DNA of 64,000 bases from Deltaproteobacteria bacterium HGW-Deltaproteobacteria-12 (GCA_002840565.1 PHBK01000004.1:1-64000); one strand, 5' to 3'; shown: positions 16,657 through 25,861, numbered from the stretch's first letter. A program made the numbers and translations. The notes: generated by a model from the sequence alone, not told the origin.

Positions 16657-19600
16657 TTACTTCACCCCCTTCTTCGTAACATTAACCATGAAAGCTTTGC
16701 TTTCCGGAATCATGGTGTTGGCATCACCGATGGTTGATGTCAAAATATTTGCCGCATCACCGAAGGTGGTGACTTCCGGCTTCTTGTCATTTTGTTCATA
16801 TTTCCGGTCGGCAGTCGTGATCCAGCCGTAGTGCCAGGGAACGCCAATCTCATGGATCGTGTTTCCATCAATGTTAAAGGGTTTGAAACGGGGAGTAACA
16901 ATCGCCATTGCCTCCACTTCACCGCGCGCGGATTTGACGATGCATTTATCTCCGTTGGCAATTCCTCGTTCTTTGGCCAGTTCCGGGCCTATCTCTACAA
17001 ACATGCCCGGCTGCATTTCCGCCAGCCACGGACACCAGCGGGTGAGAACACCGGTTTGCCAGTGTTCACTGACCCGATAAGTAGTGCCGATGAAGGGGAA
17101 ACGAGGATCGCAAGTTGCCACGCCGGAATAAACGTCCATGTCGGAGCCGACGCCGCTGGCGTCGAAACGTTTAATGGCCGGATTGTTCTTCTGCGGCGAC
17201 ATGAGATTTTTCTCCACCGGACACTCCAGAGGTTCGTAGTGCTCGGAGAAAGGACCGTCGGCTAAGCCCGGCCCATAGAGACTGGCCACGCCGTCCGGCT
17301 TCATAATGAACGGCGGTCTTCCCTTGCCGGGATTGCCTGCTCCATCGGGAACATCACCGGTCCATTTTTCGCCGTCCCACTTGATAACGGCACGCTTGGG
17401 ATCCCAGGGATTGCCTTTGGGATCAACCGAGGCACCATTGTAAATGATGCGGCGATTTAGCGGCCAGCACCAGGCCCATTCGGAATAAAGACCAATCCCG
17501 GAGGGGTCTTGGGAACCCCTGCGCATGGCCAGGTTGGCTTTTTCACTGACGGAGCCGCAGTAAATCCAGCAGCCGGAAGAAGTGGAACCATCAGCCTGGA
17601 GCCAGGCAAAAGTCGGCACCAGGTCGCCCTTTTTAAATTCTTTGAACTCGCCTTTTTTCGTCGGATTTTCCAGTTTCTTGTCTTCCAGGAAGTAACCGTT
17701 GATTTCCTTGGCTACCGTGCGGGGATCATAGTGGAATTCATGGCCGACTTTTTTGCCGTAAGGCCAGGTAAGTTTTGTTATCGCTTCCTTCACCGGGCCG
17801 CCCTGCCGGGCGTAAAGATCACGAATCTTGAAGAAAATTTCGCTCATGATATCGCCATCCGGTTTGGATAAACCAACCGGATTAACGGCCTTATAACGCC
17901 ATTGCATTAAACGGCCGCTGTTGGCGATGCTGCCTTCCTTCTCAATCGAGGAAGCGCAGGGAAGCAGGAAGACTTCCGTCTTAATCTTCGTGGGATCCAT
18001 TCCCGGACCGCGCCAGAAGGAGCCTGTTTCATTGTCAAACAGATTGACGTTGACCATCCAGTCGAGTTTGGTCAAAGCCTGACGGGTTTTGTTGGAATGG
18101 GCGCCGCTGCAGGCGGGATTCATTCCCCAGGCAAAGAATCCGGTGAACTTGCCTTTATACATCTGGTCAAAGATCATCAGCCAGGAATAATTGCCGCCGT
18201 CGTCTAGTTTGGGCATTATTTGATAGGCATCATCAATGCTCAGATTTGCTCCGTACATGGAACGAAGGAAACTGGCTGAATACTTGGGGAAGTTTTTCCA
18301 CCAGTTAAGACTGTCTTTCTCCTTGGTTTTCGGAGTTCGCTTTTCATTAAAATCAGTAAGTGTCTTCATTGATGCTGTCGGCGTTCCCAGATAGCCGGGC
18401 CAGATATGGAACAGAAGCCCGTGATCGGTAGAACCCTGAACGTTGGATTCTCCTCTCATGGCCGCTACTCCGCCGCCGGCGATGCCCATGTTGCCCAAAA
18501 GCAACTGGATGATGCACATTGTCCGGATATTTTGCACACCTACTGTATGCTGTGTCCAGCCCATTGCGTAAAGTTCGACGCCGGCTTTGTCCGGCTTTCC
18601 CGTGGAACCGTAAATCTTGTAAATTTCCAGAAGTTTGTCTTCGGGCGTCCCGGTGATCCGGGAAACAAGTTTCGTATTATAACGGGAATAGTGTTTTTTC
18701 ATCAGTTGGAAAACACAGTTGGGATCTTTCAGCGTCTTATCTTTTTTAATGACGCCTTCCGCATCTGTCTGATACGACCAGGTGTCTTTTTCATACTTGC
18801 CGGCCACCAATCCGGAAAATACACCTTTGTTGTCTCCCGGCATTTTAAATGCCGGATTCACCAGGAAGGAAGCATTAGTGTAATTGACGACATATTCATG
18901 GTGAATTAAATTTTTTTCTAAAATGTATTTGATCATACCGCCCAGGAAAGCGATATCGGTGCCTGACCGCAGGGGTGCATAGAGGTGAGCTTTAGCCGCC
19001 GATTGTGTGAACCGCGGGTCCACGCAGATCAGTTTTGCCCCTCTCTTGTCGATAGCTTCCTGGATCCACTTGAAAGAAATCGGATGGTTGGAAGCCGGAT
19101 TGCTTCCCATAATCAGGATTACGTCACTGTTTTTTAAATCATTCCAGTGGTTGGTCATTGCGCCGCGTCCGAACGACTCTGCCAGAGCCGGTACAGTTGG
19201 ACTGTGTCAGATACGGGCCTGATGTTCGATATAAACAAGGCCCAACCCCCTCAGGAATTTTTGGTACGTAAAGCATTCTTCCAGGTCCATCGCCGCGCTG
19301 CCGACAGAAGCAATACCCTCTGTACGATTGACGACTTCTCCTTTATCGTTTGTTTTTTTGAAGCTGGCATCTCTGCTTTTCTTGACGTTTTTGGCAATTT
19401 TCTCCAGTGCCCATTCCCATTCTACTTCTTTCCACTGGGTGGCGAAAGGCGCCCGATAAAGCGGCTTGCCGAGACGATTCTCGTTGACGGCCATTTGATA
19501 GATCGAACCGCCCTTGCTGCACAGAGCCCCTTTGTTGATGGGACTGTCAGGATCTCCCTCGGTGTTGATGACCTTGCCGTCGCGCACGGATACGATGATA

Positions 19601-19764
19601 CTGCATCCCACCGAACAGTAAGGGCAAACGGTTGTGGTTTCTTTGGCGTATTTTATTTTCAGTTGCTGAGCATGGGCGGCTGTTGGTTTAAGGCTGATGC
19701 CCAAACCGCTTGTCGCCACCACAGCACCGGAAATCTTTAAGAAACCTCTTCTGCTGACGTTCAT
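16657..19764 (-). CDS. fdnG: Selenocysteine formate dehydrogenase catalytic subunit
   Basis: A 1035-aa molybdopterin (bis-MGD) enzyme read through an in-frame UGA. The first 185 codons hold a twin-arginine signal (VSRRGFLKISG) and a [4Fe-4S] site with CPYCSVGC. They end EHQARI, then TGA (19209-19207), then HSPTVPALAESFGRGAMTNHW. E. coli FdnG reads QARV-Sec-HGPT at the same place, so Sec186 is the Mo/W ligand here. Downstream blocks WTQHTVGVQNIRT, NMGIAGGGV, RGESNVQG and SIANSGR are typical. It oxidises formate in the periplasm and feeds FdnH/FdnI. Read as two ORFs (19207-19764 and 16657-19158) it would look broken; the uninterrupted homology across the UGA rules this out. selA is in this window. 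Confidence 0.96.
19175..19209 (-). promoter_or_regulatory. Selenocysteine UGA codon with candidate SECIS hairpin
   Basis: UGA occupies 19209-19207. After a gap of 17 bases the message can form a 6-bp stem, GGCUCU pairing with AGAGUC (19189-19175), closed by a three-base GGC loop. Bacterial SECIS elements lie at this distance within the coding sequence and are bound by SelB. The position fits; the loop sequence was not verified against a SECIS model. Confidence 0.65.
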
Positions 19765-19988
19765 GAAATCCTTCTCCTTTCCTCTGAATTTATAGATATT
19801 TTTTCATGATCTTTGACCTTCAACAAACAGACGCTTCCTTGAATGCGATTACTTTCAGGTCAATCTGTTTGGGAAAAACCAAGGCTCGAGAGCACGACGT
19901 TTTTCGTGAAAATACCGCTTTATCGACGTCAAAACTTATATATTTAATGAGAGCTATTGTCAATGGTAAAAACGAGTAATTTTATCTA

Positions 19989-20010
19989 CTTATGTCATAT
20001 TTGGCATAAG
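19989..20010. promoter_or_regulatory. Candidate molybdenum-regulon operator upstream of fdnG
   Basis: CTTATG (19989-19994), a 10-base spacer, and CATAAG (20005-20010). The same half-sites and the same spacer length recur before modA (23832-23857). It lies about 225 bases upstream of the fdnG start. Confidence 0.5.
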
Positions 20011-20075
20011 ATAAAAAAGCAATGAGATCAGTGAAATACGAAAATATGTAGTTGAATTAACGACATAATGACTTT

Positions 20076-20097
20076 TGGTCATATGTAGAAATGACCA
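20076..20097. promoter_or_regulatory. Second palindrome upstream of fdnG
   Basis: TGGTCAT (20076-20082), 8-base spacer, ATGACCA (20091-20097), a perfect 7-bp inverted repeat extended to 10 bp with one mismatch. A binding site for a dimeric regulator is plausible; the regulator is unknown. Confidence 0.4.
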
Positions 20098-20190
20098 GAA
20101 ATGTGACTTTGAGTCAGTTGCAATTGAAAGAAAATTTCTTTTAATATGAACGGCGGATATTCTTTTGGGAAAGTGATGAAAAAAGCAGGA

Positions 20191-20949
20191 TTACAGATGC
20201 AAGTTCACAAAGCGCAGATAAGGACGCAGTGCCGGAGTCCCGCCGCCCATGGAGATAATCTGCATAGCCCGTGTGGAATCGGCGACTACTGAACCACCCA
20301 AATGTGTGACGGGCGTTTGGCTAAAAATTGCGGGCATCAGCGGTGTGGATGGTCCCAAAAGGGAGACGGAACGCGGTTTTCCCAGAAAACCGATGATTTC
20401 CTCAAATGTGCCATTCAAAAGGGTGGTGGCGGTGATGATCGCGACATCGCAGTCCCGGAGCGCTTGCTGTTTTTTCTCCGGGGAGAGTAATTCCAGACGT
20501 TCAGGATTTTTTTCAATCACCGTTAGAATGGCGCCGGTGAGACGGATGCGCTTCACGAGCGGTGCAAAAAGCCCAACCATGGCTACTTTTTCGCCGGGTT
20601 CAAGATTAAAATAAGTTGTTGCCTCCCGGTCTTCGGTTTCACAGGAAGTATGGTCGATCAGCGCATTAGCTGTGGCCAGACCGATGGCCAGATGCAGCGA
20701 ATTTTCGCCTTCGATAAGATATTTCAGGATATCCACCGCACTGGCGCCGGCATACCTTCCAGCATCCGGGAGAACTTTACGCCATTTGGATTTTATGTCC
20801 CGTGGTACGGCGGCAATCCCCACCGCGTTATTATCCAGCATTACCCCCACATAACTCAAGCCCACGCGCAGATCGGCAATCTTCCGGTTTTTTGCGGTGC
20901 GTTCGAGCTGCTTGTGAAGACGATTTAAGATTGATCCATGTTCATACAT
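20191..20949 (-). CDS. DUF4213/DUF364 putative metal-chelation protein
   Basis: A 252-aa protein matching the DUF364 family, described as a putative heavy-metal chelation domain with a Rossmann-like C-terminal half. The N-terminal part (about 1-90, DUF4213-like) includes RVGLSYVGVMLDN and the C-terminal part has VAMVGLFAPLVKRI, LTVIEKNPERL, DVAIITATTLLNGT, VSLLGPSTPLMP and LGGSVVADS. Family members often lie next to molybdate or iron uptake genes, as here between fdnGHI and modABC. A scaffold or metal-handling role for Mo is inferred; the reaction is unknown. Confidence 0.8.
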   Translation of the reverse strand: MYEHGSILNRLHKQLERTAKNRKIADLRVGLSYVGVMLDNNAVGIAAVPRDIKSKWRKVLPDAGRYAGASAVDILKYLIEGENSLHLAIGLATANALIDHTSCETEDREATTYFNLEPGEKVAMVGLFAPLVKRIRLTGAILTVIEKNPERLELLSPEKKQQALRDCDVAIITATTLLNGTFEEIIGFLGKPRSVSLLGPSTPLMPAIFSQTPVTHLGGSVVADSTRAMQIISMGGGTPALRPYLRFVNLHL

Positions 20950-21078
20950 AGCTGCCTTCTTTTAAGTCCTCCTCAGTAAAGGGGAGATTTTGCCGTTGTT
21001 CATAAAGATCCTCCTTAACCCACCCTGGCAAAAGGATGGAATTAGCAAGCTTCTTTTCGACATAACCCCGGTCAAGGA

Positions 21079-21684
21079 TTACCCTGCAACCTTTTGATTA
21101 GTAGCGTTAATGGAAACGACATCCGTATAAGGCGTTTCTCCCCGACAATTGCGGCATTTTTCGCCATCCTTCGAGGGATAAGCTTCTCCGCAGACCGGAC
21201 AAATGCCCACCGGTCCCATTTTCTTGCGGCGAACTTTCTCCGGTTCGACCTGAACTTTCTGCACACTCAGAAGTTGATGACCGGCTTCCTTGATTTGTGC
21301 CAGAAGAAGATCCGAATTCTGTTCTTTCTTTTTTTTCTTCTTCAGATACCAATCACGTACTTCCGGCCAGGCTTCCAGTTTTTCTGTATCCAGAAAAACC
21401 CGCACGCCTTTACCGCTGTATTTTTCATACAGAGTTACGGCGAACCGGCCAAAAGGTGCAATGCTGAGCCAGCCGTTGCCAATCGTACAAGGAGTCAGAA
21501 TCTGCACTGCATCAGGCAGGCAGACAGGTGTTTCACAAACAGCGTCAAAAAAATCGCCCGCCGGCAAATTTTTCATTGCCAGATCGACAATAAATCCGCC
21601 GATAATCAATCCGGGAGCGAGATTGCCGTGAAAGGATTTGACCAGATGGAGGTACTCTTCATAAGAATAGGTGCAGATGTTCAT
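21079..21684 (-). CDS. FmdE-family protein with zinc ribbon
   Basis: A 201-aa protein. Residues about 10-130 match the FmdE domain (named after a gene in the molybdenum formylmethanofuran dehydrogenase operon), with YLHLVKSFHGNLAPGLIIGG; the usual FHGHLAPG has Asn for the second His here. A lysine-rich linker follows and residues about 165-190 form a zinc ribbon (CPVCGEAYPSKDGEKCRNC). Function is unknown; FmdE genes associate with Mo/W enzymes. The gene starts 9 bases after the modC stop and is probably part of the mod operon. Confidence 0.82.
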   Translation of the reverse strand: MNICTYSYEEYLHLVKSFHGNLAPGLIIGGFIVDLAMKNLPAGDFFDAVCETPVCLPDAVQILTPCTIGNGWLSIAPFGRFAVTLYEKYSGKGVRVFLDTEKLEAWPEVRDWYLKKKKKKEQNSDLLLAQIKEAGHQLLSVQKVQVEPEKVRRKKMGPVGICPVCGEAYPSKDGEKCRNCRGETPYTDVVSINATNQKVAG

Positions 21685-21693
21685 AAATCCTCC

Positions 21694-22407
21694 TTAATAT
21701 ACCAGCGCCAATCTTGGTTCGCGTGCGGCGCGGGTAAATCCTTCCGTCGCCGGCTCGCGGGTAATGCTGCGTTGCAGCCATTGGTCGTCGTTTTTACCCT
21801 CGACCACCGGCATAATTTCATCGGCCAAATACAAAGCCTCATTAATATCATGTGTAACATAAATAATAGGGCAGGAAAGCGTGCCTTTCAGGCTTTTGAG
21901 TTCTTCGCGTAAACCACGACGTGTAATTACATCGAGGGCGGAAAAAGGTTCGTCCAGCAACGGCAACTGCGGATGCCTGGCCAATGCCTGGCAGAGAGCG
22001 CAGCGCTGCCGTTCACCGCCGGAAACCATGTGAGGTTTGCGTTTTTGTAGATGACCAATTCTGAACAGGTCAAAAAGTTCAGCCACTTCCTTCCTGTCTG
22101 TTGCGGCAAATGCCGCGTTTTCATAAAGATTGAGATGAGGGAAAAGCGTATAATCCTGAAAAACATAACCGAGGCGGCGTTTCTGCGGCGGAATATTAAT
22201 ATGTTCATCTGAATCAAACCAGACTTCATCGCTAAAAATCACCCGGCCTTCATCCGGCGTCGTAAGGCCTGCCAGCATCCGGACGATGGTCGTTTTACCG
22301 CCGCCGGAGGGGCCGATCATCACCATCATGTTTTTGTTTGCGCAGGAAAACGAAATATCCAGATCAAAGTATTTTAAACTTTTCTTGAAAGAAGCGGAGA
22401 TGGTCAT
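21694..22407 (-). CDS. modC: Molybdate ABC transporter ATPase without Mop domain
   Basis: A 237-aa ABC ATPase with Walker A GPSGGGKT, Q-loop VFQDYTLFPHL, signature MVSGGERQR, Walker B LPLLDEPFSALD and H-loop YVTHD. The full-length ModC of E. coli is about 350 aa because it ends in a Mop/TOBE molybdate-sensing domain; that part is absent here. It powers ModB. Its ATG overlaps the modB stop by four bases (ATGA). Tungstate or another oxyanion as substrate cannot be excluded by this subunit alone. Confidence 0.88.
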   Translation of the reverse strand: MTISASFKKSLKYFDLDISFSCANKNMMVMIGPSGGGKTTIVRMLAGLTTPDEGRVIFSDEVWFDSDEHINIPPQKRRLGYVFQDYTLFPHLNLYENAAFAATDRKEVAELFDLFRIGHLQKRKPHMVSGGERQRCALCQALARHPQLPLLDEPFSALDVITRRGLREELKSLKGTLSCPIIYVTHDINEALYLADEIMPVVEGKNDDQWLQRSITREPATEGFTRAAREPRLALVY

Positions 22408-23063
22408 ATGCTGGATTCCTTATTGAGTTTGTTTATTACTAATAAAAAGGCATAACTGATCGGAATGAAGCTGAGCGCGATCATACCGGCGGCCCGGTAA
22501 TTCATCATTTCCACTGCTTCGTAAATGGCGATGGAGGCGACTTTGGTTTCTCCCGGAATGCTCCCGCCGACCATCAGGAGAACTCCGAAAGCCCCGATGC
22601 TGTGCAGAAATACTAAAATTGCGGCGGCGGCCATACCGCCCAGAGAATTGGGAATTATTACCCGCAAAAATACCGCTTTTTTAGACAAACCAAGGACATA
22701 AGCCGCATCCAGGAGGCGCCGGTCGATTTTCTGGAAGGCCGCTTTCATCGGCTGGACAGCAAAAGGAATTGAGTAAATGATTGACGCAATCGTAATACCC
22801 AGGAATGTGAACAATAGCGACCCGCCGGTAAGCTTCTCCCAGATACCACCAACCCAGCCCTTGGGACCCATAATGATAATCAGATAAAATCCGATCACGG
22901 TGGGAGGCAAAGCCATCGGCAGATAGATCAGCGCTTCCAGAAATGATTTCCCCGGAAAACGGTAATAAGCCAGCACGTAAGCAATAGGCGCGGCAATCAC
23001 CATCAGAAAGACTGTTGTGACCAGAGCCAGTTTCAAAGTGACATAAAGTGCGAGATAATCCAT
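22404..23063 (-). CDS. modB: Molybdate ABC transporter permease
   Basis: A 219-aa permease of the ModB type with five to six helices. It has LALVTTVFLMVIAAPIAYVLA at the start, the LPMALPPTVIGFYLI block, the coupling helix DAAYVLGLSKKAVFLRVIIPNS and the GAFGVLLMVGGSIPGET block characteristic of molybdate permeases. Inner membrane. modB begins one base before modA ends, and overlaps modC by four bases, so the three are translationally coupled. Confidence 0.93.
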   Translation of the reverse strand: MDYLALYVTLKLALVTTVFLMVIAAPIAYVLAYYRFPGKSFLEALIYLPMALPPTVIGFYLIIIMGPKGWVGGIWEKLTGGSLLFTFLGITIASIIYSIPFAVQPMKAAFQKIDRRLLDAAYVLGLSKKAVFLRVIIPNSLGGMAAAAILVFLHSIGAFGVLLMVGGSIPGETKVASIAIYEAVEMMNYRAAGMIALSFIPISYAFLLVINKLNKESSI

Positions 23064-23807
23064 TTAACGATAACCGTACTTGGTTTTTATTTCTTTTACG
23101 GCGGGAGAGCTTAGATATTCCATGAACTTCTCCACGGCGGAGCGATTTGTCGTTCTCTTCAAAATACAGGCCGATTGAATAATTTCCGGAGCTTCATTAA
23201 TAACAAAGAAACAACCTTTTTTCCCTTCAGTGCTAACCGTGGCGGACATCGCGCAGAATCCGGCATCAACTGCCGACGTGGTCGCATATTGAAAAGACTG
23301 AGCAATGTCCTGGGCGTTGACCAGTTTGCTCTGTAAGACATCCCATAGTCCTGCTTTTTGCAGCGCTTCTTTAGCGGCGGCTCCGTAGGGAGCCGTTTGA
23401 GTATTGGCAATGGATATTTTTTTGATTTGGATATTTTTCAGGGCGTCCTGCCAGGTTTTCGCCTTGCAGAAATTCTTATTGGCCGACCAGAGAATCGCCT
23501 GTCCTTTGGCGTAAATGAATGGCGCATCCGCCACTCCATCCTTGCTAAGTCTGGCCGGCCTTTCCTCATCAGCGGATAAAAACAAATCATAGGGCGCACC
23601 GTTTGTTATCTGGCTGTATAAATTACCGGTTGAAGAAAAAGTACCCTCAACTTTAATCTTATTTTTCGCTTCAAAATCAGCAGCGATTTCTTTGAAAGCA
23701 GAAATATAATTTGCCGCTACCGCAACGGAAATATTATCCTGTGCCAGCGCAGAAAAGGGGCTTAGCAGGTTGATCAGAATGATAAAAACAGTAAGGTGCT
23801 TTTTCAT
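23064..23807 (-). CDS. modA: Molybdate-binding periplasmic protein
   Basis: A 247-aa substrate-binding protein with a signal peptide ending LAQ (about residue 22). The mature protein shows ISVAVAANYISAFKEIAADFE, the binding-site phrase GTFSSTGNLYSQI, GAPYDLFLSADEERP, and the C-terminal hinge block QYATTSAVDAGFCAMSA. Bound molybdate is contacted by Ser residues of the SSTG loop in this family. First gene of modABC; a palindrome shared with fdnG lies 25 bases upstream. Confidence 0.93.
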   Translation of the reverse strand: MKKHLTVFIILINLLSPFSALAQDNISVAVAANYISAFKEIAADFEAKNKIKVEGTFSSTGNLYSQITNGAPYDLFLSADEERPARLSKDGVADAPFIYAKGQAILWSANKNFCKAKTWQDALKNIQIKKISIANTQTAPYGAAAKEALQKAGLWDVLQSKLVNAQDIAQSFQYATTSAVDAGFCAMSATVSTEGKKGCFFVINEAPEIIQSACILKRTTNRSAVEKFMEYLSSPAVKEIKTKYGYR

Positions 23808-23831
23808 AACTACAATTTTCCTGTAAATCTT

Positions 23832-23857
23832 TGCTTATGTTATAGATAGCATAAGCA
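23832..23857. promoter_or_regulatory. Candidate molybdenum-regulon operator upstream of modA
   Basis: A perfect 8-bp inverted repeat, TGCTTATG (23832-23839), 10-base spacer, CATAAGCA (23850-23857), 25 bases before the modA start. The overall size is like the ModE box before E. coli modA, and the core matches the palindrome before fdnG. The ModE-like protein encoded at 24310 is the obvious candidate binder. Confidence 0.55.
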
Positions 23858-24205
23858 CATACGGAAATCTACATGCTACTTATTTAAAACCATATCAAAT
23901 AACTTGGGAATGAAGAGATTACTGATTTACGTCATACAAATAATCGTAATATTTTCCAGTTTTTGCAATGCCGTCAAAGCCTTCTGCCGGATTGCCCCAA
24001 AGTTTTTCCTTTGGTCATAATTAAGAAGCGTTTATCATTGCGGCGCTTAGGCACTAATCCTTTAGCCCCTATTATTGATGAGGTATTGCATACGAAATAT
24101 TGACAAAAAAGCAATTTGCCAGGTGACTGCAGGTAGCCTGCAGAAGTGGGTCTAGGAAAAACAATGCTAACTACAAAACAATATTTGACATTATTTAGAG
24201 AATAA

Positions 24206-24257
24206 TACCAAGTGCGCTTTAAAAATTAATATTTTATTTTTCCAAAGCAACTTGGTA
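24206..24257. promoter_or_regulatory. Imperfect inverted repeat upstream of modE-like gene
   Basis: TACCAAGT (24206-24213) pairs with ACTTGGTA (24250-24257), extended inward by GCTTT/AAAGC with a small bulge; the centre is a run of A and T. It lies about 50 bases before the modE-like start and could be an operator or a hairpin in its leader. Confidence 0.4.
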
Positions 24258-24309
24258 AAAGTATTCATAATAGACAAAATAAACAAGCAAATACGGGGAG
24301 ATTTACCTG

Positions 24310-24651
24310 ATGGAAATCAAGTATAAAATCTGGATTGAAAAAGACGGGAAAGTGGTTTTCGGCAAGGGACGCGACAATATCCTCAAGACTGTCGACGAGC
24401 AGCACAGCCTCAATGCCGCCGCCAAAAAACTGGAAATGTCTTATCGGGCCGCCTGGGGCAGACTAAAAGCCTCGGAAGAACGGATGGGAATGAAACTGGT
24501 GGATATTGGCGTGCACGATAAGTCCATGCAGCTGACTGAGCAGGCCCGGGCGATTATCAAGCGGTTTGAAAAACTGGAGAAGGATGTCGAGGAACTCTTG
24601 CACGAAGCCGATCAAGACTTCCGCAAATTAATCCGCAAGAGCGGAAAATGA
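24310..24651 (+). CDS. ModE-like winged-helix regulator, DNA-binding domain only
   Basis: A 113-aa protein matching the N-terminal domain of ModE: KYKIWIEKDGKVVFGKGRDNILKTV, then the LysR-like helix-turn-helix HSLNAAAKKLEMSYRAAWGRL, and a wing with MGMKLVDIG, followed by a C-terminal helix ending in RKSGK. The two Mop/TOBE molybdate-binding repeats of full ModE (about 260 aa) are missing. It is divergent from modABC and convergent with moeA. It probably controls mod and fdn genes; how it would sense molybdate without TOBE domains is open. Confidence 0.87.
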   Translation: MEIKYKIWIEKDGKVVFGKGRDNILKTVDEQHSLNAAAKKLEMSYRAAWGRLKASEERMGMKLVDIGVHDKSMQLTEQARAIIKRFEKLEKDVEELLHEADQDFRKLIRKSGK

Positions 24652-24667
24652 CACAGGGGCATTTCAT

Positions 24668-25840
24668 CTATAATAATATAACATCAACCAGTGTTCCCTT
24701 TTTAATTTCCAGCACGCCTACCGGGAAAGATATAATTCCCTGAGCAAAACATAATGCGTTGACATGCGCTGAACCATGAAAATCCACCGGTAACGCCTGA
24801 CCGTTTTCAATCTTAACCGGAATAAAAGCCTTGCGCTCCGGTTTTTTGCGTTTAAAATCAGTTCCGGCGATGAGCGGATTAATTGTTGCGGAATAATCAT
24901 GCCCCATTAATTTGTAGATAAACGGTTTGGCCATAAGTTCAAAAGGGAAGAAAGTAGAAACCGGGTTACCGGGAAAAGCGAATATGGCTGTTTTATCTTT
25001 AGTCCCGAAAGTCATTGGTTTGCCGGGCTGCATAGCCACTCGGTCAAATAAGATTTTAACCCCGTTTTCTTTCAGGACTGCGGGAACCAGATCATAATCA
25101 CCCATGGAAACACCGCCGGAAAGAAGAATTATATGGCTTTCTTTTAATGCTTTGCGGATCGGCCGATTTAATGAATTGGCCGTGTCGCCGGCGATTCCCA
25201 GATATTCAGGTTCAATAAACATTCGTTGCACCTGTCCGATCAACTGATAGCTGTTGCTGTTGCGGATGCAACCCCGGGGCAGAGTCTCTCCCGGCTCTTT
25301 GAGTTCGCTCCCGGTGGTGATAATGCTGATTACGGGCTTCCGATAAACAGGGACACGGCTGATTCCGGCATTGGCCAGCACAGCGATATGCTGGGGTAGG
25401 ATCAATGTTCCCCGCCGGAGGACATTGTCACCAAGTTTGATGTCTTCTCCCTGATAGCAGATATTGTCAGGAATTTTACCATCAGTTATTCGAATTTTGT
25501 TTTCCTCGATTGTCTCGGTGTTCTCGACATTGACAACACAATCCGCCCCCTCGGGCACGATAGCGCCTGTCATTATTTTTGAGCATTCATTTTTACGGAC
25601 TCTCTTTTGCGGCAGGCGACCTGCCGGAATAATTTCAATCACGCGCAGCGTCTCCTGCAAATCCTGTCTGCGGCAGGCGTATCCGTCCATGGCCGATTTG
25701 TTAAAGGGAGGCATGTCGATGTCAGATTGAATGTCGGCAGCCAGCACTCTGTTTAACGAGCGGGCTAGTTCCACAGATTCCGCCCCGAGGGTAAAAGCGG
25801 AATTCATAATTATTGCAAAAGCTTTTTCATAAGAAATCAT
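24668..25840 (-). CDS. moeA: Molybdopterin molybdotransferase
   Basis: A 390-aa MoeA. Landmarks are LNRVLAADIQSDIDMPPFNKSAMDGYA at the N-terminus, MTGAIVPEGADCVVNVENTE, the MPT-binding core ISIITTGSELKEPGE and LLSGGVSMGDYDLVP, and AIFAFPGNPVSTFFPFELM. It inserts molybdate into MPT-AMP to make Mo-MPT. Its start is the ATG at 25840; a GTG two codons earlier is possible. It directly follows mobA, giving a Mo cofactor pair next to the Mo transporter and the Mo formate dehydrogenase. Confidence 0.95.
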   Translation of the reverse strand: MISYEKAFAIIMNSAFTLGAESVELARSLNRVLAADIQSDIDMPPFNKSAMDGYACRRQDLQETLRVIEIIPAGRLPQKRVRKNECSKIMTGAIVPEGADCVVNVENTETIEENKIRITDGKIPDNICYQGEDIKLGDNVLRRGTLILPQHIAVLANAGISRVPVYRKPVISIITTGSELKEPGETLPRGCIRNSNSYQLIGQVQRMFIEPEYLGIAGDTANSLNRPIRKALKESHIILLSGGVSMGDYDLVPAVLKENGVKILFDRVAMQPGKPMTFGTKDKTAIFAFPGNPVSTFFPFELMAKPFIYKLMGHDYSATINPLIAGTDFKRKKPERKAFIPVKIENGQALPVDFHGSAHVNALCFAQGIISFPVGVLEIKKGTLVDVILL

Positions 25841-25861
25841 TATCACATTCTACCTTGATGT

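Larger units (their letters stand above)
19765..20190. other. Regulatory gap upstream of fdnG
   Basis: 426 bases between fdnG and the DUF364 gene, AT-rich and without coding potential. It holds two palindromes: CTTATG-N10-CATAAG at 19989-20010 and TGGTCAT-N8-ATGACCA at 20076-20097. No clear -24/-12 element was recognised. Confidence 0.6.
23808..24309. other. Divergent regulatory gap between modA and modE-like gene
   Basis: 502 AT-rich bases with no coding potential. It holds the palindrome at 23832-23857 (modA side), a short CTGCAGG/CCTGCAG hairpin near 24127-24143 and a larger imperfect inverted repeat at 24206-24257 (modE side). No Moco riboswitch consensus could be recognised. Confidence 0.55.

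Noticed and set aside
19158..19207. A broken formate dehydrogenase gene
   Set aside because: The interruption is a single UGA at the known Sec position, with homology on both sides.
21094..21912. A 272-codon plus-strand ORF over the FmdE-like and modC genes
   Set aside because: It is the reverse of two genes with clear motifs and has no family features.
23808..24309. A molybdenum cofactor riboswitch between modA and the modE-like gene
   Set aside because: No recognisable conserved core; only simple inverted repeats are seen, which fit protein operators better.
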